Positions 6,613 to 14,397 of a stretch of DNA of 25,596 bases are shown here, in pieces. Where the stretch lies: positions 1 to 25,596 of the IMG/VR virus record IMGVR_UViG_3300043499_000120; one strand, 5' to 3'. The DNA comes from a virus. Numbering within the stretch: the first letter of the stretch is position 1; every line of letters begins with the position of its first letter. The notes beneath the pieces are model-generated. The model did no database searches, was not told the DNA's origin, and saw nothing but the letters and a program-made list of their open reading frames with translations. Position numbers and translations under genes: made by a program.

Positions 6613-8391
6613 ATGGCACAGCAGAACATCAATATCGGTGCTGCGCCGAATGACGGCAGCGGCGATAATCCGCGGGTCGCGTTCAAGAAGTGTAATGATA
6701 ATTTTACGGAGCTTTATACATCGGGCGCAGGTAGCAGTACAGAAGGCATCTGGAATTACAATCAAAACAGCACTGATACAAGTACCAGCCCAACATCCGG
6801 CCGTTTCCGAACCAATAGCGGCGATGCTGCCAACGCTACGCAAATTGCAATCCATGGAATCAGCATCAACGGGATTGATCGAGCCAACACGCTGCGGACG
6901 CAGGTCGCCGGCGATATCATCAAGTGTCAGGATGCGAGTGACTCCGATACCTGGGCGCGCTATGTCTTGCAGTCGACGCCCGTGGATAATGGGACATGGT
7001 TTCAACTGAATGTCGCCTTCAATGGTGGCGGCGGAACACCACCCGGCAACAATCAGGAAATCATTTTTGCGTTCGCGGCCAGTGGCGGCGGCACCGCGGC
7101 TCCAGTCGGGGCGGAGTACATCACATCGACGGCCAACGCGACGCTGACCAGCGAGCGGGTGCTGACCGACACCGCGACGATAACGTGGGATCGCACCACA
7201 GCAGGACAGATCAAAGCAAATGCCGCCGGCGGCGGCGGCAATGTCAGCAATTCCGGCACGCCGACCTCGGGGCAATACGCCAAGTGGGTGACAGCAACCA
7301 CCATCCAGGGCGTGGCGGCGGCAACGGTGCTGAGCGACATCGGGGCCGCACCGCTCAATGCGCCGGTGTTCACCGGCGACGCCCGGGCGGTCACGCCAAC
7401 GGCCGGCGACAACGATACCTCGATCGCGACCACCGCCTTCGTGACCGCGGCGGTGGCCGCCATCGCACCATTTGGCCCGCCACAAGGACGGCTGACGCTG
7501 CAGACGCTGACGCCGGTGATGACCACGACGCAGTCGGCCAAGACGACGATATTTTACCCGCCATACCAAGGTAATCTGTGCCCGATCTATGATGGCACGA
7601 CTTTTAGCATGTTGGCATTTACTGAACTGTCGGCGATCACGACTGATACGACGAAGTCACCAGCAGTGATTGGCGACAGCAAAGTCAACGATTGGTTTGT
7701 GTGGAATGACGTGGGTACGCTGCGCATCAGCCACGGGCCAGATTGGACGAACGATACGACGCGGTCGGCTGGTACTGCGTTGGTGATGGTCAAGGGCATC
7801 TGGCTAAACAATGCCTCGATCACCAACGGGCCCGCCGCACAGCGTGGCACCTATGTCGGCACCACGCGCAGCAATGCGACATCGACGTTTGATATGATCT
7901 TCAATCCCGCAGCGGCGCCGGGTGGTGTGGCTGGCGTTATGCTTGGGGTTTACAATGCCTATAATCGAGTCAGAACGATATCTGTAAATCGGGAAAGCAC
8001 AAACAGCTATTCTGTCCCGGCCGGTTGGCGAAATGCTAATGGCAGCGGCGACAATTCTATTGGCTTTGTTGATGGTCTTGCAGAATCTATTGTTGATGCA
8101 ATGTGGTGGACAGGGCCGGTTTCAAGTCAGACTAGCGGTGAAGGAACTGTTCTTGGATTGCATCTGGATTGGGTATCTGGAAATCCTGAGTTTCAGGCCT
8201 TTGGTTGCTACGGTTATTCCCTTCGCATTCAGGCTGGCGTCTCAGTGACTGGTCGTTTCCTCCCCGTTCTTGGTTTTCACGTTGTCAATGCAGTTGAATA
8301 CTCGAATGTTGGCGGAACCAGTTTTCATGGTGCCTCCGCGCCGCAGGCAGGTTTTCAAGCACAGGGTATACAAGTAGAGATGTGGATGTGA
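6613..8391 (+). CDS. Fibre-like virion protein
   Basis: This 592-residue protein starts with NINIGAAPNDGSGDNPRVAF and then NDNFTELY, an N-terminal motif I associate with phage fibre and appendage proteins, likely the virion-anchoring part. Around residues 245-280 a PVFTGDARAVTPTAGDNDTS segment followed by IATTAFVTAAV is the common tail-fibre shaft repeat that precedes a trimerising stalk. The C-terminal half (about 290-592) is Thr/Ser/Gly/Asn-rich with many aromatic residues, as expected for a beta-rich receptor-binding or decoration domain. No membrane segment is present. Codon choice in the C-terminal part (after about 7900) is visibly more AT-rich than the surroundings, consistent with domain exchange. 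Its position among head genes, before the connector, makes a capsid-attached fibre as plausible as a tail fibre. Confidence 0.8.
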   Translation: MAQQNINIGAAPNDGSGDNPRVAFKKCNDNFTELYTSGAGSSTEGIWNYNQNSTDTSTSPTSGRFRTNSGDAANATQIAIHGISINGIDRANTLRTQVAGDIIKCQDASDSDTWARYVLQSTPVDNGTWFQLNVAFNGGGGTPPGNNQEIIFAFAASGGGTAAPVGAEYITSTANATLTSERVLTDTATITWDRTTAGQIKANAAGGGGNVSNSGTPTSGQYAKWVTATTIQGVAAATVLSDIGAAPLNAPVFTGDARAVTPTAGDNDTSIATTAFVTAAVAAIAPFGPPQGRLTLQTLTPVMTTTQSAKTTIFYPPYQGNLCPIYDGTTFSMLAFTELSAITTDTTKSPAVIGDSKVNDWFVWNDVGTLRISHGPDWTNDTTRSAGTALVMVKGIWLNNASITNGPAAQRGTYVGTTRSNATSTFDMIFNPAAAPGGVAGVMLGVYNAYNRVRTISVNRESTNSYSVPAGWRNANGSGDNSIGFVDGLAESIVDAMWWTGPVSSQTSGEGTVLGLHLDWVSGNPEFQAFGCYGYSLRIQAGVSVTGRFLPVLGFHVVNAVEYSNVGGTSFHGASAPQAGFQAQGIQVEMWM

Positions 8392-8400
8392 GGTACTAAG

Positions 8401-8802
8401 ATGGACGCTGCAACACTACAAGGTGCCATCAAAGATGCAGGGTGCCCGGTCCAAGCCACAAAGGTCATTGATGGGAATGATCGTGCCACTTGGAGCTTTG
8501 TGCCGGGTGCAGGGGCTACACAGATTCAGATCGATGCCGGTAACAATGTCATCGCCACCATTCCGATTGATCCGACCGTTCCGCTATCGACACCGGATTT
8601 CATTGGGCGATTTACCAACGCAGAATATCGAGCCGCCACCGCGACGACGTGGCGGCAAACAGCGGGCAATGCGAAGAATTGGGATGTCGTGGTCTTCGAG
8701 CCATCTATCAATTTTACCAAGAAGAAAGTCGCTACTCTAAAAACCTCGCTCGTAACTGATGGCATCCTGACGCAAGCGCGCGCCGACGCGATATTCAGCT
8801 AA
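8401..8802 (+). CDS. Small fibre-associated protein, unknown
   Basis: A 133-residue protein nine bases after the fibre-like gene, with GAGGT just upstream of its ATG. The N-terminal half (MDAATLQGAIKDAGCPVQAT onwards) looks mixed alpha/beta. The C-terminal half runs NWDVVVFEPSINFTKKKV and then a helical end with DGILTQARADAIFS. I do not recognise a named family. Its placement directly after a fibre gene is typical of fibre chaperones, fibre tips or small partners in phage genomes, but no chaperone family motif is evident. Base composition is slightly more AT-rich than the head genes, like the end of the preceding fibre gene, suggesting the two travel together. Confidence 0.65.
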   Translation: MDAATLQGAIKDAGCPVQATKVIDGNDRATWSFVPGAGATQIQIDAGNNVIATIPIDPTVPLSTPDFIGRFTNAEYRAATATTWRQTAGNAKNWDVVVFEPSINFTKKKVATLKTSLVTDGILTQARADAIFS

Positions 8803-8815
8803 AGCCCAACCTGCT

Positions 8816-9511
8816 GTGACAATCTTCTTCGCGGAAATAGTTGAGCCGATCAATCCGGTCACGGTCGACTCGACGACGGCCTTCACCGCCGACAGCACGA
8901 CCTGGCCGACCGCTGACGTCACCTACCTACCGGCCTCGGACACCGCTGACGCCGAAGTCATCGCCGCCGAGATAGTTGAGCCGATCAATCCGGTCACGGT
9001 CGACTCGACGACGGCCTTCACCGCCGACAGCACGACCTGGCCGACCGCTGACGTCACCTATCTACCGGCCTCGGACACCGCTGACGCCGAAGTCATCGCC
9101 GCCGAGATTCCGGTCAGCGGCGGCGGTCGCCGTCCGCAACTGCGGCTGTTGCCGGTCGTGGGTGTCGGCTTTGGCATCCTGCCCGAACTCGAGGGCGAGG
9201 CGCATGGCGTCGTCGGCGTCGTCGGCGTCGGCGCTGGTCGGCTTCCCGGCCTTACCGGTGCGGCGGCAGGAACGGCCGGTGTTGCCGGGCGCAGCGCGGC
9301 GCAGCTCCTCGTCCGCGCGGCGGCAGTCGGGGCCAGCGGCCAGGCCGGCCACGCGACGGCGATGCTCAAGGCTCTTTCGGTGACCAGTGCCGGCGCGGTC
9401 GGCACTCGCGGCTCGGGTTCGGGTGCAATCATGAAATTCACCGGCGCCGCCACCGGGCGACACGATGACGATGATGAAGCGGCGGTGATGACTTTCATGT
9501 TGGCAGCATAG
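8816..9511 (+). CDS. Repeat-containing virion-associated protein
   Basis: A 231-residue protein from a GTG start at 8816. Residues 8-97 are two identical 45-residue units (each beginning with [16 protein letters not shown] and containing [20 protein letters not shown]). The remainder is Gly/Ala/Val rich, including a [11 protein letters not shown] run, and closes with an acidic HDDDDE and a hydrophobic tail. The Ser/Thr/Ala/Asp-rich repeats look like extended beta or linker domains of surface proteins. There is no signal peptide. It lies between two fibre-type genes and is probably a virion decoration or fibre part. No named family recognised. The recent duplication at the DNA level is unusual and may make the length variable among relatives. 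Confidence 0.65.
   Translation: MTIFFAEIVEPINPVTVDSTTAFTADSTTWPTADVTYLPASDTADAEVIAAEIVEPINPVTVDSTTAFTADSTTWPTADVTYLPASDTADAEVIAAEIPVSGGGRRPQLRLLPVVGVGFGILPELEGEAHGVVGVVGVGAGRLPGLTGAAAGTAGVAGRSAAQLLVRAAAVGASGQAGHATAMLKALSVTSAGAVGTRGSGSGAIMKFTGAATGRHDDDDEAAVMTFMLAA
8837..9106 (+). repeat. Two tandem copies of a 135-bp in-frame repeat
   Basis: Copy 1 is 8837-8971 and copy 2 is 8972-9106. They differ at a single position (C at 8926 versus T at 9061), a silent change in a Tyr codon. The period is exactly 45 codons, so the duplication keeps the reading frame. Near identity implies a recent event or ongoing recombination. Confidence 0.95.
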
Positions 9512-9521
9512 GGCAAGGGGC

Positions 9522-10154
9522 ATGAGCGATCACTCGACGATCCCTGCGCCGCAATACACCTGGAACGAGGCCATCGGCGTTTGCCTAGCCCTGTGCCAGC
9601 GCGCCCTGGCCGAGGTGCGAGCATTGGCGCGTATGCCGGGGCCGCCGGGCGATACCGGCCCAGAAGGCAAGCGTGGGCTGCAAGGTGGGCGCGGCGAGAA
9701 GGGCGAGCGCGGCGAGCCAGGCAAGCCTGGTGCCATGGGGCCGGCCGGCCTCGACGGCAAGAACGGCGAGCGCGGCCAGAAGGGCGAGCCCGGCCGCAAC
9801 GCCGCGGATCTGACCTACCTGCAGGACTATGCCGCCGAGCAGGTCGGGCGCGCGTTCAAGACCGCCACCGTCACCACGCCGGACGGCGGCCGCACCCTGC
9901 GCTGGGCGATCGGCGACACCGTGCATGAAATCAAGACCGCCATCGTTCTCGATGCTGGAGTGTGGAAGGAGGGCACGACCTATGCCGCCGGCGACGGCGT
10001 CACCCTTGGCGGCTCGTTCTTCATCGCCCAGGCCGAGACCAGCGCCAAGCCCGGCAAGTCGGACGACTGGCGCCTCGCCGTCAAGCGCGGCAGCGACGGC
10101 CGCGACGCCAGGCCAGATGAGAAACGCGCGCTCGAACCGCTCAGGTTCAAATAA
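9522..10154 (+). CDS. Collagen-like protein with carbohydrate-binding-like C-terminus
   Basis: The 210-residue protein has a 39-residue helical N-terminus, 18 consecutive Gly-X-Y triplets at residues 40-93 (for example [13 protein letters not shown]), a helical or beta linker (94-145), and a C-terminal segment at 147-188 with [20 protein letters not shown] and a final DDW. That Trp/Tyr-Gly pattern resembles the small chitin-binding CBM5/12-type fold found on phage surface proteins. The likely architecture is a trimeric collagen stalk ending in a sugar-binding tip. ATG at 9522 follows GGGCAAGGGG. Its TAA overlaps the ATG of the connector gene (TAATG). Virion surface display and glycan binding are inferred; the collagen repeat is directly visible. 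Confidence 0.82.
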   Translation: MSDHSTIPAPQYTWNEAIGVCLALCQRALAEVRALARMPGPPGDTGPEGKRGLQGGRGEKGERGEPGKPGAMGPAGLDGKNGERGQKGEPGRNAADLTYLQDYAAEQVGRAFKTATVTTPDGGRTLRWAIGDTVHEIKTAIVLDAGVWKEGTTYAAGDGVTLGGSFFIAQAETSAKPGKSDDWRLAVKRGSDGRDARPDEKRALEPLRFK

Positions 10155-10774
10155 TGCATTCCATTCTCGAAATCCTCAGCGAGTCGACCGACAGCGCCGG
10201 TCCCGATCTGATCAGCCTCGACGACCTCAAGTTTGCGCTCGGCATCGAGGGCACCAGCGAGGACGCGGCACTGCAGGCCGCCATCACGCTGCAGTCACGC
10301 ATCATTGCAGAATATTGCAACCGCCGTTTCGGCCTGGCCGAGGCGCTCGAGACCTTCACCTTCGATCGCAATGAGAACATGCTGCCGCGGCAGGCGCTGA
10401 CGCTGTCGCTCTATCCGGTGATCGAGATCGCCGAAGTCTCGACCGCGGGCGCAACCGCCGCCGACTATGAGTTCGATCCCGACAGCGGCCGGCTGTGGAC
10501 CGGCGGTTGTTGGGCGGAAACTGTCGTCGCCGTGCTCTATTCAGGCGGCTACGATCTGCCGGAACAGGCGCCGGCCCGGCTGCAGCAGGCGATCATCCAG
10601 GCGGTGAACGAGGGCCGCACGTCGGGCACGCGCGATCCCAGCATTCGCGAGGTGCAGCATGGCGATACCCGCGTCAGCTATTTCACCTCGTCGCTGTCGA
10701 CCGCGTCATCGGGCTACCTGTCGGCAGCCGTGGCCAATCTGATCCAACCTTATCGGCGCCTCTATGTCGCGTGA
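10154..10774 (+). CDS. Head-tail connector (gp6-like adaptor)
   Basis: A 206-residue protein of the phage head-tail connector class, which binds under the portal ring. The N-terminal LISLDDLKFALGIEGTSEDA and the following AALQAAITLQSRIIAEYCNR are the helical bundle pattern of HK97 gp6-like adaptors: a short LDDLK-L segment, an acidic turn and a long helix ending near Cys-Asn-Arg-Arg. A beta-rich middle (about 70-130) and a C-terminal helix follow, including the typical LPEQAPARLQQAIIQAV. The start overlaps the previous stop. The next recognisable neck genes (13049 and 13398) are separated from it by a sugar/methyl-transfer cassette. Family assignment is good; length is at the upper end for the family. 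Confidence 0.85.
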   Translation: MHSILEILSESTDSAGPDLISLDDLKFALGIEGTSEDAALQAAITLQSRIIAEYCNRRFGLAEALETFTFDRNENMLPRQALTLSLYPVIEIAEVSTAGATAADYEFDPDSGRLWTGGCWAETVVAVLYSGGYDLPEQAPARLQQAIIQAVNEGRTSGTRDPSIREVQHGDTRVSYFTSSLSTASSGYLSAAVANLIQPYRRLYVA

Positions 10775-10785
10775 AGGAGGGGGTT

Positions 10786-10944
10786 ATGCCAAGAGGACAA
10801 CATGGTCCGTCAATCAAGAATCCGGCGTGTTATGAGGCACTGAGACGCAAAGGCAAGAGCAAGTCCAGTGCTGCGGCGATTTGCAATGCAGCCTTGAACA
10901 AGGGCTATCGCAAGGGTGTCCACAGGAGCAGGCGACGCAAGTGA
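10786..10944 (+). CDS. Small basic protein of unknown function (52 residues)
   Basis: The ATG at 10786 has a very strong ribosome binding site, AAGGAGGGGG at 10774-10783. The product begins MPRGQHGPSIKNPACYEALR, continues RKGKSKSSAAAICNAAL and ends in a cluster of Arg/Lys. Short proteins with a KNP..YEALR.KG.SKS.AAAI.N pattern occur in many phages and plasmids; I know no function for them. The strong positive charge suggests nucleic acid contact. The TGA overlaps the GTG start of the following gene (GTGA), so it may also serve to deliver ribosomes into the sugar-modification genes. Confidence 0.75.
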   Translation: MPRGQHGPSIKNPACYEALRRKGKSKSSAAAICNAALNKGYRKGVHRSRRRK

Positions 10945-11573
10945 CGTTCTGGTCGGTCCCGCGCGAATGGCCAGGCGAAACCGTGTTCATCGTCGGCGGC
11001 GGGCCGTCGGTGCTCGGGGTCGATCTGGAGGCGCTGCGCGGACGGCGCGTGATCGCGATCAACTCCAGCGTCCACAAGATGCCATGGGCGGACATCCTCT
11101 ACTTCGGCGACTGGCGCTGGTGGAACGAGCCCGACAACCGGGCGGCGGTTGCGAGCTTCCGCGGCCGCGTCGTCACCACCTCGCGCATGTGCTCGGAAGA
11201 TAAGAAAGTGCTGATGTGCCGCGCCGCCAAACCGCCGGGGCTTGCGCTCGCGCACGACGGCCTGATGCAGAAATGGACCTCGCTGACGGCGGCGACCAAC
11301 CTGGCGGCGCATCTCATCGGGCCGGGCGGCACCATCGTCTGGCTCGGCGCCGATGGCCGGCTCGCTGCCGACGGCCGCAGCCATCATCACCAGCCGCATC
11401 GCTGGCCGCACCGGCCCGGCTGTTACGACAAGCAGCACGCCGACCTGGTGACGATCGTGCCGTCGCTGCGGACGCTCAAGATCGCGGCATACAATGCCTC
11501 GCCGGGAACAGCGTGGGCCGATCTGCTTCCGGTCATCAGCCTGCAGGATGTCCTTGAACGACGCGCGGCGTAA
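10941..11573 (+). CDS. DUF115/MptE-like sugar-related protein
   Basis: From the GTG at 10941, overlapping the preceding stop, this is 210 residues. Residues 13-24 (ETVFIVGGGPSV) form a glycine-rich nucleotide-binding-like loop; residues 34-40 (GRRVIAI) and 48-56 (PWADILYFG) continue a Rossmann-like core. This layout resembles the DUF115 family, related to archaeal MptE pyrophosphokinases and to bacterial motility-accessory-factor glycosyltransferases that move nonulosonic acids onto flagellin. A His-rich stretch (GRSHHHQPHRWPH) lies in the C-terminal third. With a GT9-like protein and a methyltransferase directly downstream it likely acts on a sugar or nucleotide sugar. An ATG further upstream at 10881 lies inside the preceding gene and is less likely. 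Substrate unknown. Confidence 0.7.
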   Translation: MTFWSVPREWPGETVFIVGGGPSVLGVDLEALRGRRVIAINSSVHKMPWADILYFGDWRWWNEPDNRAAVASFRGRVVTTSRMCSEDKKVLMCRAAKPPGLALAHDGLMQKWTSLTAATNLAAHLIGPGGTIVWLGADGRLAADGRSHHHQPHRWPHRPGCYDKQHADLVTIVPSLRTLKIAAYNASPGTAWADLLPVISLQDVLERRAA

Positions 11574-12453
11574 GCCGGTCCTCATCCGGGGGATGTACGG
11601 GCTCGGCGACAATGTATTCCAGCGGCCGTTCGTGCGCGCGGCAGCGGCGCAATACGAGATCCATCTCGAGACGCCATGGCCCGAGCTCTACGCCGACCTC
11701 GATATCAAGTTCGTGCGCGGCGGACGAAAGCTGCGGACGCAACAGAAGAACATGGCGCGGCAACCGGCGGATCTGTGGTCGCGACGGTTGGTGCCGATGC
11801 GCGAGGTCAAGGTCGGATATGGCGCCGATCTGACGCATGCCTCGATCATCACTGCGCTCGAGCGTCGATGGTCGGTGCTGAAAGTCGCCTTCGATCCGGC
11901 GCTGTTCGATCTGCCGGACATGGGCGCATCGCCGGTGGTCTCGGAGCGGCCGATCGCGGTCATCCGGCCGGTGACGGTGCGCAGCGAATGGCGCAACGAG
12001 GCGCGCAACCCGCGGCCGGAATACATCGCTGACCTGGCGCACGAGCTGATGGCGACCCATACCGTCGTTGCGGTTGCCGACATCGTGCCCGACCAGGAAT
12101 GGGCGGTGGGCGAATTGCCGCCGGCGCATCGCTATTTCGTGTTCGGCGAACTGGCGGTGCGCGAGCTGCTCGCCCTGGTGCGCGACGCCGACATCGTCAT
12201 CGGTGGCGTCGGCTGGATCGTCCCGGCGGGGCTTGCGCTCAAGGTCAAGACCTTCGTGGTGCTGGGCGGCCACGGCGGCCACAACGCACCCGCCAAGATC
12301 ACCGACCCGCGGCTCGATCTCAGCCGGATCGGGTTTGCCGTCCCGGAGAACTTTTGCCGATGCACGAATATGTTGCACAACTGCGACAAGAGGATCGCCG
12401 ACCCCGTCGGGCAGTTCCATCGCTGGTCGCGCAGTTCTCGCGCGGCCGCCTGA
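11548..12453 (+). CDS. GT9-like glycosyltransferase
   Basis: From the ATG at 11548 this is 301 residues, overlapping the previous gene by 26 bases in another frame. The start PVLIRGMYGLGDNVFQRPFV is the N-terminal GDN-type loop of glycosyltransferase family 9 and heptosyltransferase-like proteins (GT-B fold). A second Rossmann domain is suggested by PIAVIRPVTV and by DADIVIGGVGWIVPAGLAL followed by KTFVVLGGHGG, where the nucleotide-sugar donor would bind. Near the C-terminus a Cys-rich segment (FCRCTNMLHNCDK) could bind a metal. Heptosyltransferases normally build LPS core; a phage copy could modify a virion protein or the host surface. The last 31 codons overlap the methyltransferase gene in another frame. 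Activity and acceptor unknown. Confidence 0.75.
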   Translation: MSLNDARRKPVLIRGMYGLGDNVFQRPFVRAAAAQYEIHLETPWPELYADLDIKFVRGGRKLRTQQKNMARQPADLWSRRLVPMREVKVGYGADLTHASIITALERRWSVLKVAFDPALFDLPDMGASPVVSERPIAVIRPVTVRSEWRNEARNPRPEYIADLAHELMATHTVVAVADIVPDQEWAVGELPPAHRYFVFGELAVRELLALVRDADIVIGGVGWIVPAGLALKVKTFVVLGGHGGHNAPAKITDPRLDLSRIGFAVPENFCRCTNMLHNCDKRIADPVGQFHRWSRSSRAAA

Positions 12454-13052
12454 CCTGGTGGCCGGAGCTCGGCATCGGCCACTATCCGGTCGAGGCCGGG
12501 TTTGCGCCCTACGATCAGGGGTACTTCGATAGTTTCGATCGCAATGCGCAGACCGATCTCGGCCGCGCGCTGATGCAGGCGCGCTGCAATTTTGTCGAGC
12601 AGCATTACAGGGGAGCACTGGTCGATGTCGGTATCGGCTCGGGTGCGTTCATCGAAGCGCGGCGAGCGCGCCACCGCACAACCTATGGCTACGACGTCAA
12701 TCCCGCCGGCATCGCCTGGCTCGAGCAGCGGATGCTGCTGGTCGATCCGCATCTGGTTTCGTTCGATGCTGCAACACTGTGGGACGTGCTCGAGCATATC
12801 CCGGATTTTCAGTCGCTCCTGGCCAATGTGAAGGAGTGGGTGTTTACGTCCTTGCCGATCTTCCGCGACGCCGAGCATGCGCTGTCCTCCAAGCATTTCA
12901 AGCCGGACGAGCATTGCTGGTACTTCACCCGCGACGGGCTGGTGGTCGCGATGAACCTGTGCGGCTTCGCGCTGGTGTCGGAAAGCACGATCGAGACCGA
13001 GCTCGGCCGCGAGGATATCGGGACGTTCGCGTTCCGCAGGGAATGGCGATGA
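12360..13052 (+). CDS. SAM-dependent methyltransferase
   Basis: A 230-residue class I methyltransferase. Motif I is VDVGIGSGAF (residues 88-97), the acidic end of strand 2 is in YGYDVNP (109-115), and the motif with WDVLEHIPD (141-149) is typical of small-molecule methyltransferases, including those acting on sugars. FTSLPIF and a C-terminal GTFAFRREW complete the fold. The ATG at 12360 overlaps the end of the glycosyltransferase gene by 94 bases; the conserved-looking part begins near LTWWPELGIGHYPV (residues 31-44), so translation could start slightly later, but no better start codon is seen. It probably methylates the sugar handled by the two upstream enzymes, although protein methylation cannot be excluded. 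Its stop overlaps the next gene's ATG. Confidence 0.83.
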   Translation: MHEYVAQLRQEDRRPRRAVPSLVAQFSRGRLTWWPELGIGHYPVEAGFAPYDQGYFDSFDRNAQTDLGRALMQARCNFVEQHYRGALVDVGIGSGAFIEARRARHRTTYGYDVNPAGIAWLEQRMLLVDPHLVSFDAATLWDVLEHIPDFQSLLANVKEWVFTSLPIFRDAEHALSSKHFKPDEHCWYFTRDGLVVAMNLCGFALVSESTIETELGREDIGTFAFRREWR

Positions 13053-13405
13053 TCGACTATAGCGCGCTGCTATATGACCCGGTCTATGCCGAGATCGGCG
13101 TGCCGGCGACGCTGACCGCGGCCGGAACGGCGGGCGAGGTCGCGCTCACCGTGATCGACGACACCCGGCCGAAGACACAGACGAGTAGCACCGTGGAAGT
13201 GCGCAGCGTCGGGCCTGGTGCCTATGCCCGCATCCCGGAACTCGCCGGCAACGGGATTGCACGCGACGATTACACGGATGCAGTGCTGATGTTCAACGGC
13301 CGATCCTGGGTTGTGCGTTCATACGAAATACGCGGTAGCCCGAATGGTGAGGATGCCGGCGAGGTGCGGTTCCTGTTGAAGGCTATCGAGTCCACCAATG
13401 GCTGA
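13049..13405 (+). CDS. Head closure or stopper-like neck protein
   Basis: A 118-residue protein starting at ATG 13049, overlapping the methyltransferase stop (ATGA); an in-frame ATG at 13043 is an alternative but lies directly on the AGGG ribosome binding site. The sequence is mostly beta: DYSALLYDPVYAEIGVPATL at the start, EVALTVIDDT, then VRSVGPGAYARIPEL and a closing SWVVRSYEIRGSPNGEDAGE followed by VRFLLK. This is the pattern of small neck proteins lying between connector and tail terminator, which plug the portal channel after packaging. Position between the connector and the tail terminator supports that. The exact family is not certain. Confidence 0.7.
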   Translation: MIDYSALLYDPVYAEIGVPATLTAAGTAGEVALTVIDDTRPKTQTSSTVEVRSVGPGAYARIPELAGNGIARDDYTDAVLMFNGRSWVVRSYEIRGSPNGEDAGEVRFLLKAIESTNG

Positions 13406-13853
13406 TGTTCGCGAGGACATCCTGGCGCGGCTGCTCGAGGTAGTCGCCACCATTCCGAATATGCGATCCGCGTATCGCAACAATGTTGATATCCCGGAAG
13501 ATCAGTTGCCGGCGGTGATCGTGCTCGACGGCGACGAGGACTCCGATGGCGCGAATGACGTGTCAATGAAGCAGCCGCATCGGCCATACAATGTGCAGAT
13601 GACACCTGAGATCATCATAGCGCAGCAGGCCGACGAGGTTGGTTCCGACTTAACAACGCTGCGGCGCGAACTGATCAAGCGGGTGCTAATGGATGTCGAG
13701 CTTAACCAGCAGATCGTGAAGACGGGGCGCTACGGCAACGGGGCGATCCGCTACCTCGGATGTCAGACCGATCTCGGTTGGATGCGTTCGCTGCATGGAG
13801 CGCTGCGGGCGCAGTTCCTGTTCAAGTACACACTCCGGCCAGACGATCTCTAG
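13398..13853 (+). CDS. Tail terminator/tail completion protein
   Basis: A 151-residue protein that overlaps the previous gene by eight bases. It opens with a helix (DVREDILARLLEVVATIPNM), followed by LPAVIVLDGDEDSD, then NVQMTPEIIIAQQ, and a helix TTLRRELIKRVLMD. That helix-strand-strand-helix order matches lambda gpU-like and related tail terminators, which cap the growing tail tube and join it to the head. It lies directly before the tail tube gene, the usual place. No catalytic motif is expected. The assignment rests on predicted fold pattern and position, not on strict motifs. Confidence 0.75.
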   Translation: MADVREDILARLLEVVATIPNMRSAYRNNVDIPEDQLPAVIVLDGDEDSDGANDVSMKQPHRPYNVQMTPEIIIAQQADEVGSDLTTLRRELIKRVLMDVELNQQIVKTGRYGNGAIRYLGCQTDLGWMRSLHGALRAQFLFKYTLRPDDL

Positions 13854-13869
13854 AAAGGAGAACACCGCC

Positions 13870-14397
13870 ATGCCCACGTCGCCCAGCGTCCAGAATTATC
13901 ATATCGGCAAAGGAATCGTTTCGTTCAAGGAAGCCGGTGCTAGTACCTATACCGATCTCGGCAATGCACCATCGTTCGTTTACACGCCGAACGTCGAGAA
14001 GAAGGAGCACTTCTCGTCGCGCGAGGGCGTCAAGACCAAGGACCTCACGGCGATCACCTCGCTTGCCGCAACGATCAAGTTCACGCTCGACGAGATCACA
14101 GGACAAAATCTTGCATTCTTCGCCCTTGCCGGAGTGGGCATCGACACCGATGGCAACGCCACTCTGAGCGGCCTATCGAAACCAGAGTTCACCGGCGAGA
14201 TCAAGCTTGTCGGCACCAATGATATCGGCCAGCAAATCGACTTCGATGCCACCGTTTCGTTTGTGCCGTCCGGCGATTTCAGCTTCATCACCGACAGTGA
14301 CGACTTCTCGACGATCGAGATCGAGGCGGAAGTGCAGAGAGACGCCGATGGCAACTTCGGCGTCTGGACGGTCAGGGACGAAACGACAACGGCATGA
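13870..14397 (+). CDS. Major tail tube protein
   Basis: A 175-residue protein starting at ATG 13870, preceded by AAAGGAG at 13854-13860. Upstream in-frame codons exist but lie within the previous gene. The sequence PSVQNYHIGKGIVSFKEAG, the middle KKEHFSSREGVKTKD and TIKFTLDEIT, and the end EIEAEVQRDADGNF are typical of siphovirus tail tube subunits: a beta-sandwich that stacks as hexameric rings around the tape measure. The lack of any sheath-like protein in the window indicates a non-contractile tail. Position after the tail terminator and before the tail chaperones is canonical. Confidence 0.86.
   Translation: MPTSPSVQNYHIGKGIVSFKEAGASTYTDLGNAPSFVYTPNVEKKEHFSSREGVKTKDLTAITSLAATIKFTLDEITGQNLAFFALAGVGIDTDGNATLSGLSKPEFTGEIKLVGTNDIGQQIDFDATVSFVPSGDFSFITDSDDFSTIEIEAEVQRDADGNFGVWTVRDETTTA

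Noticed and set aside
6325-7569. Reverse-strand open frame (414 codons) opposite the fibre-like gene
   Set aside because: Shadow of a forward gene with clear fibre motifs; the reverse product has compositionally biased sequence only.
9210-9234. GTCGTCGGC microsatellite as a separate element
   Set aside because: It encodes the GVVGVVGVG run inside the 8816 gene and is only about two units long.
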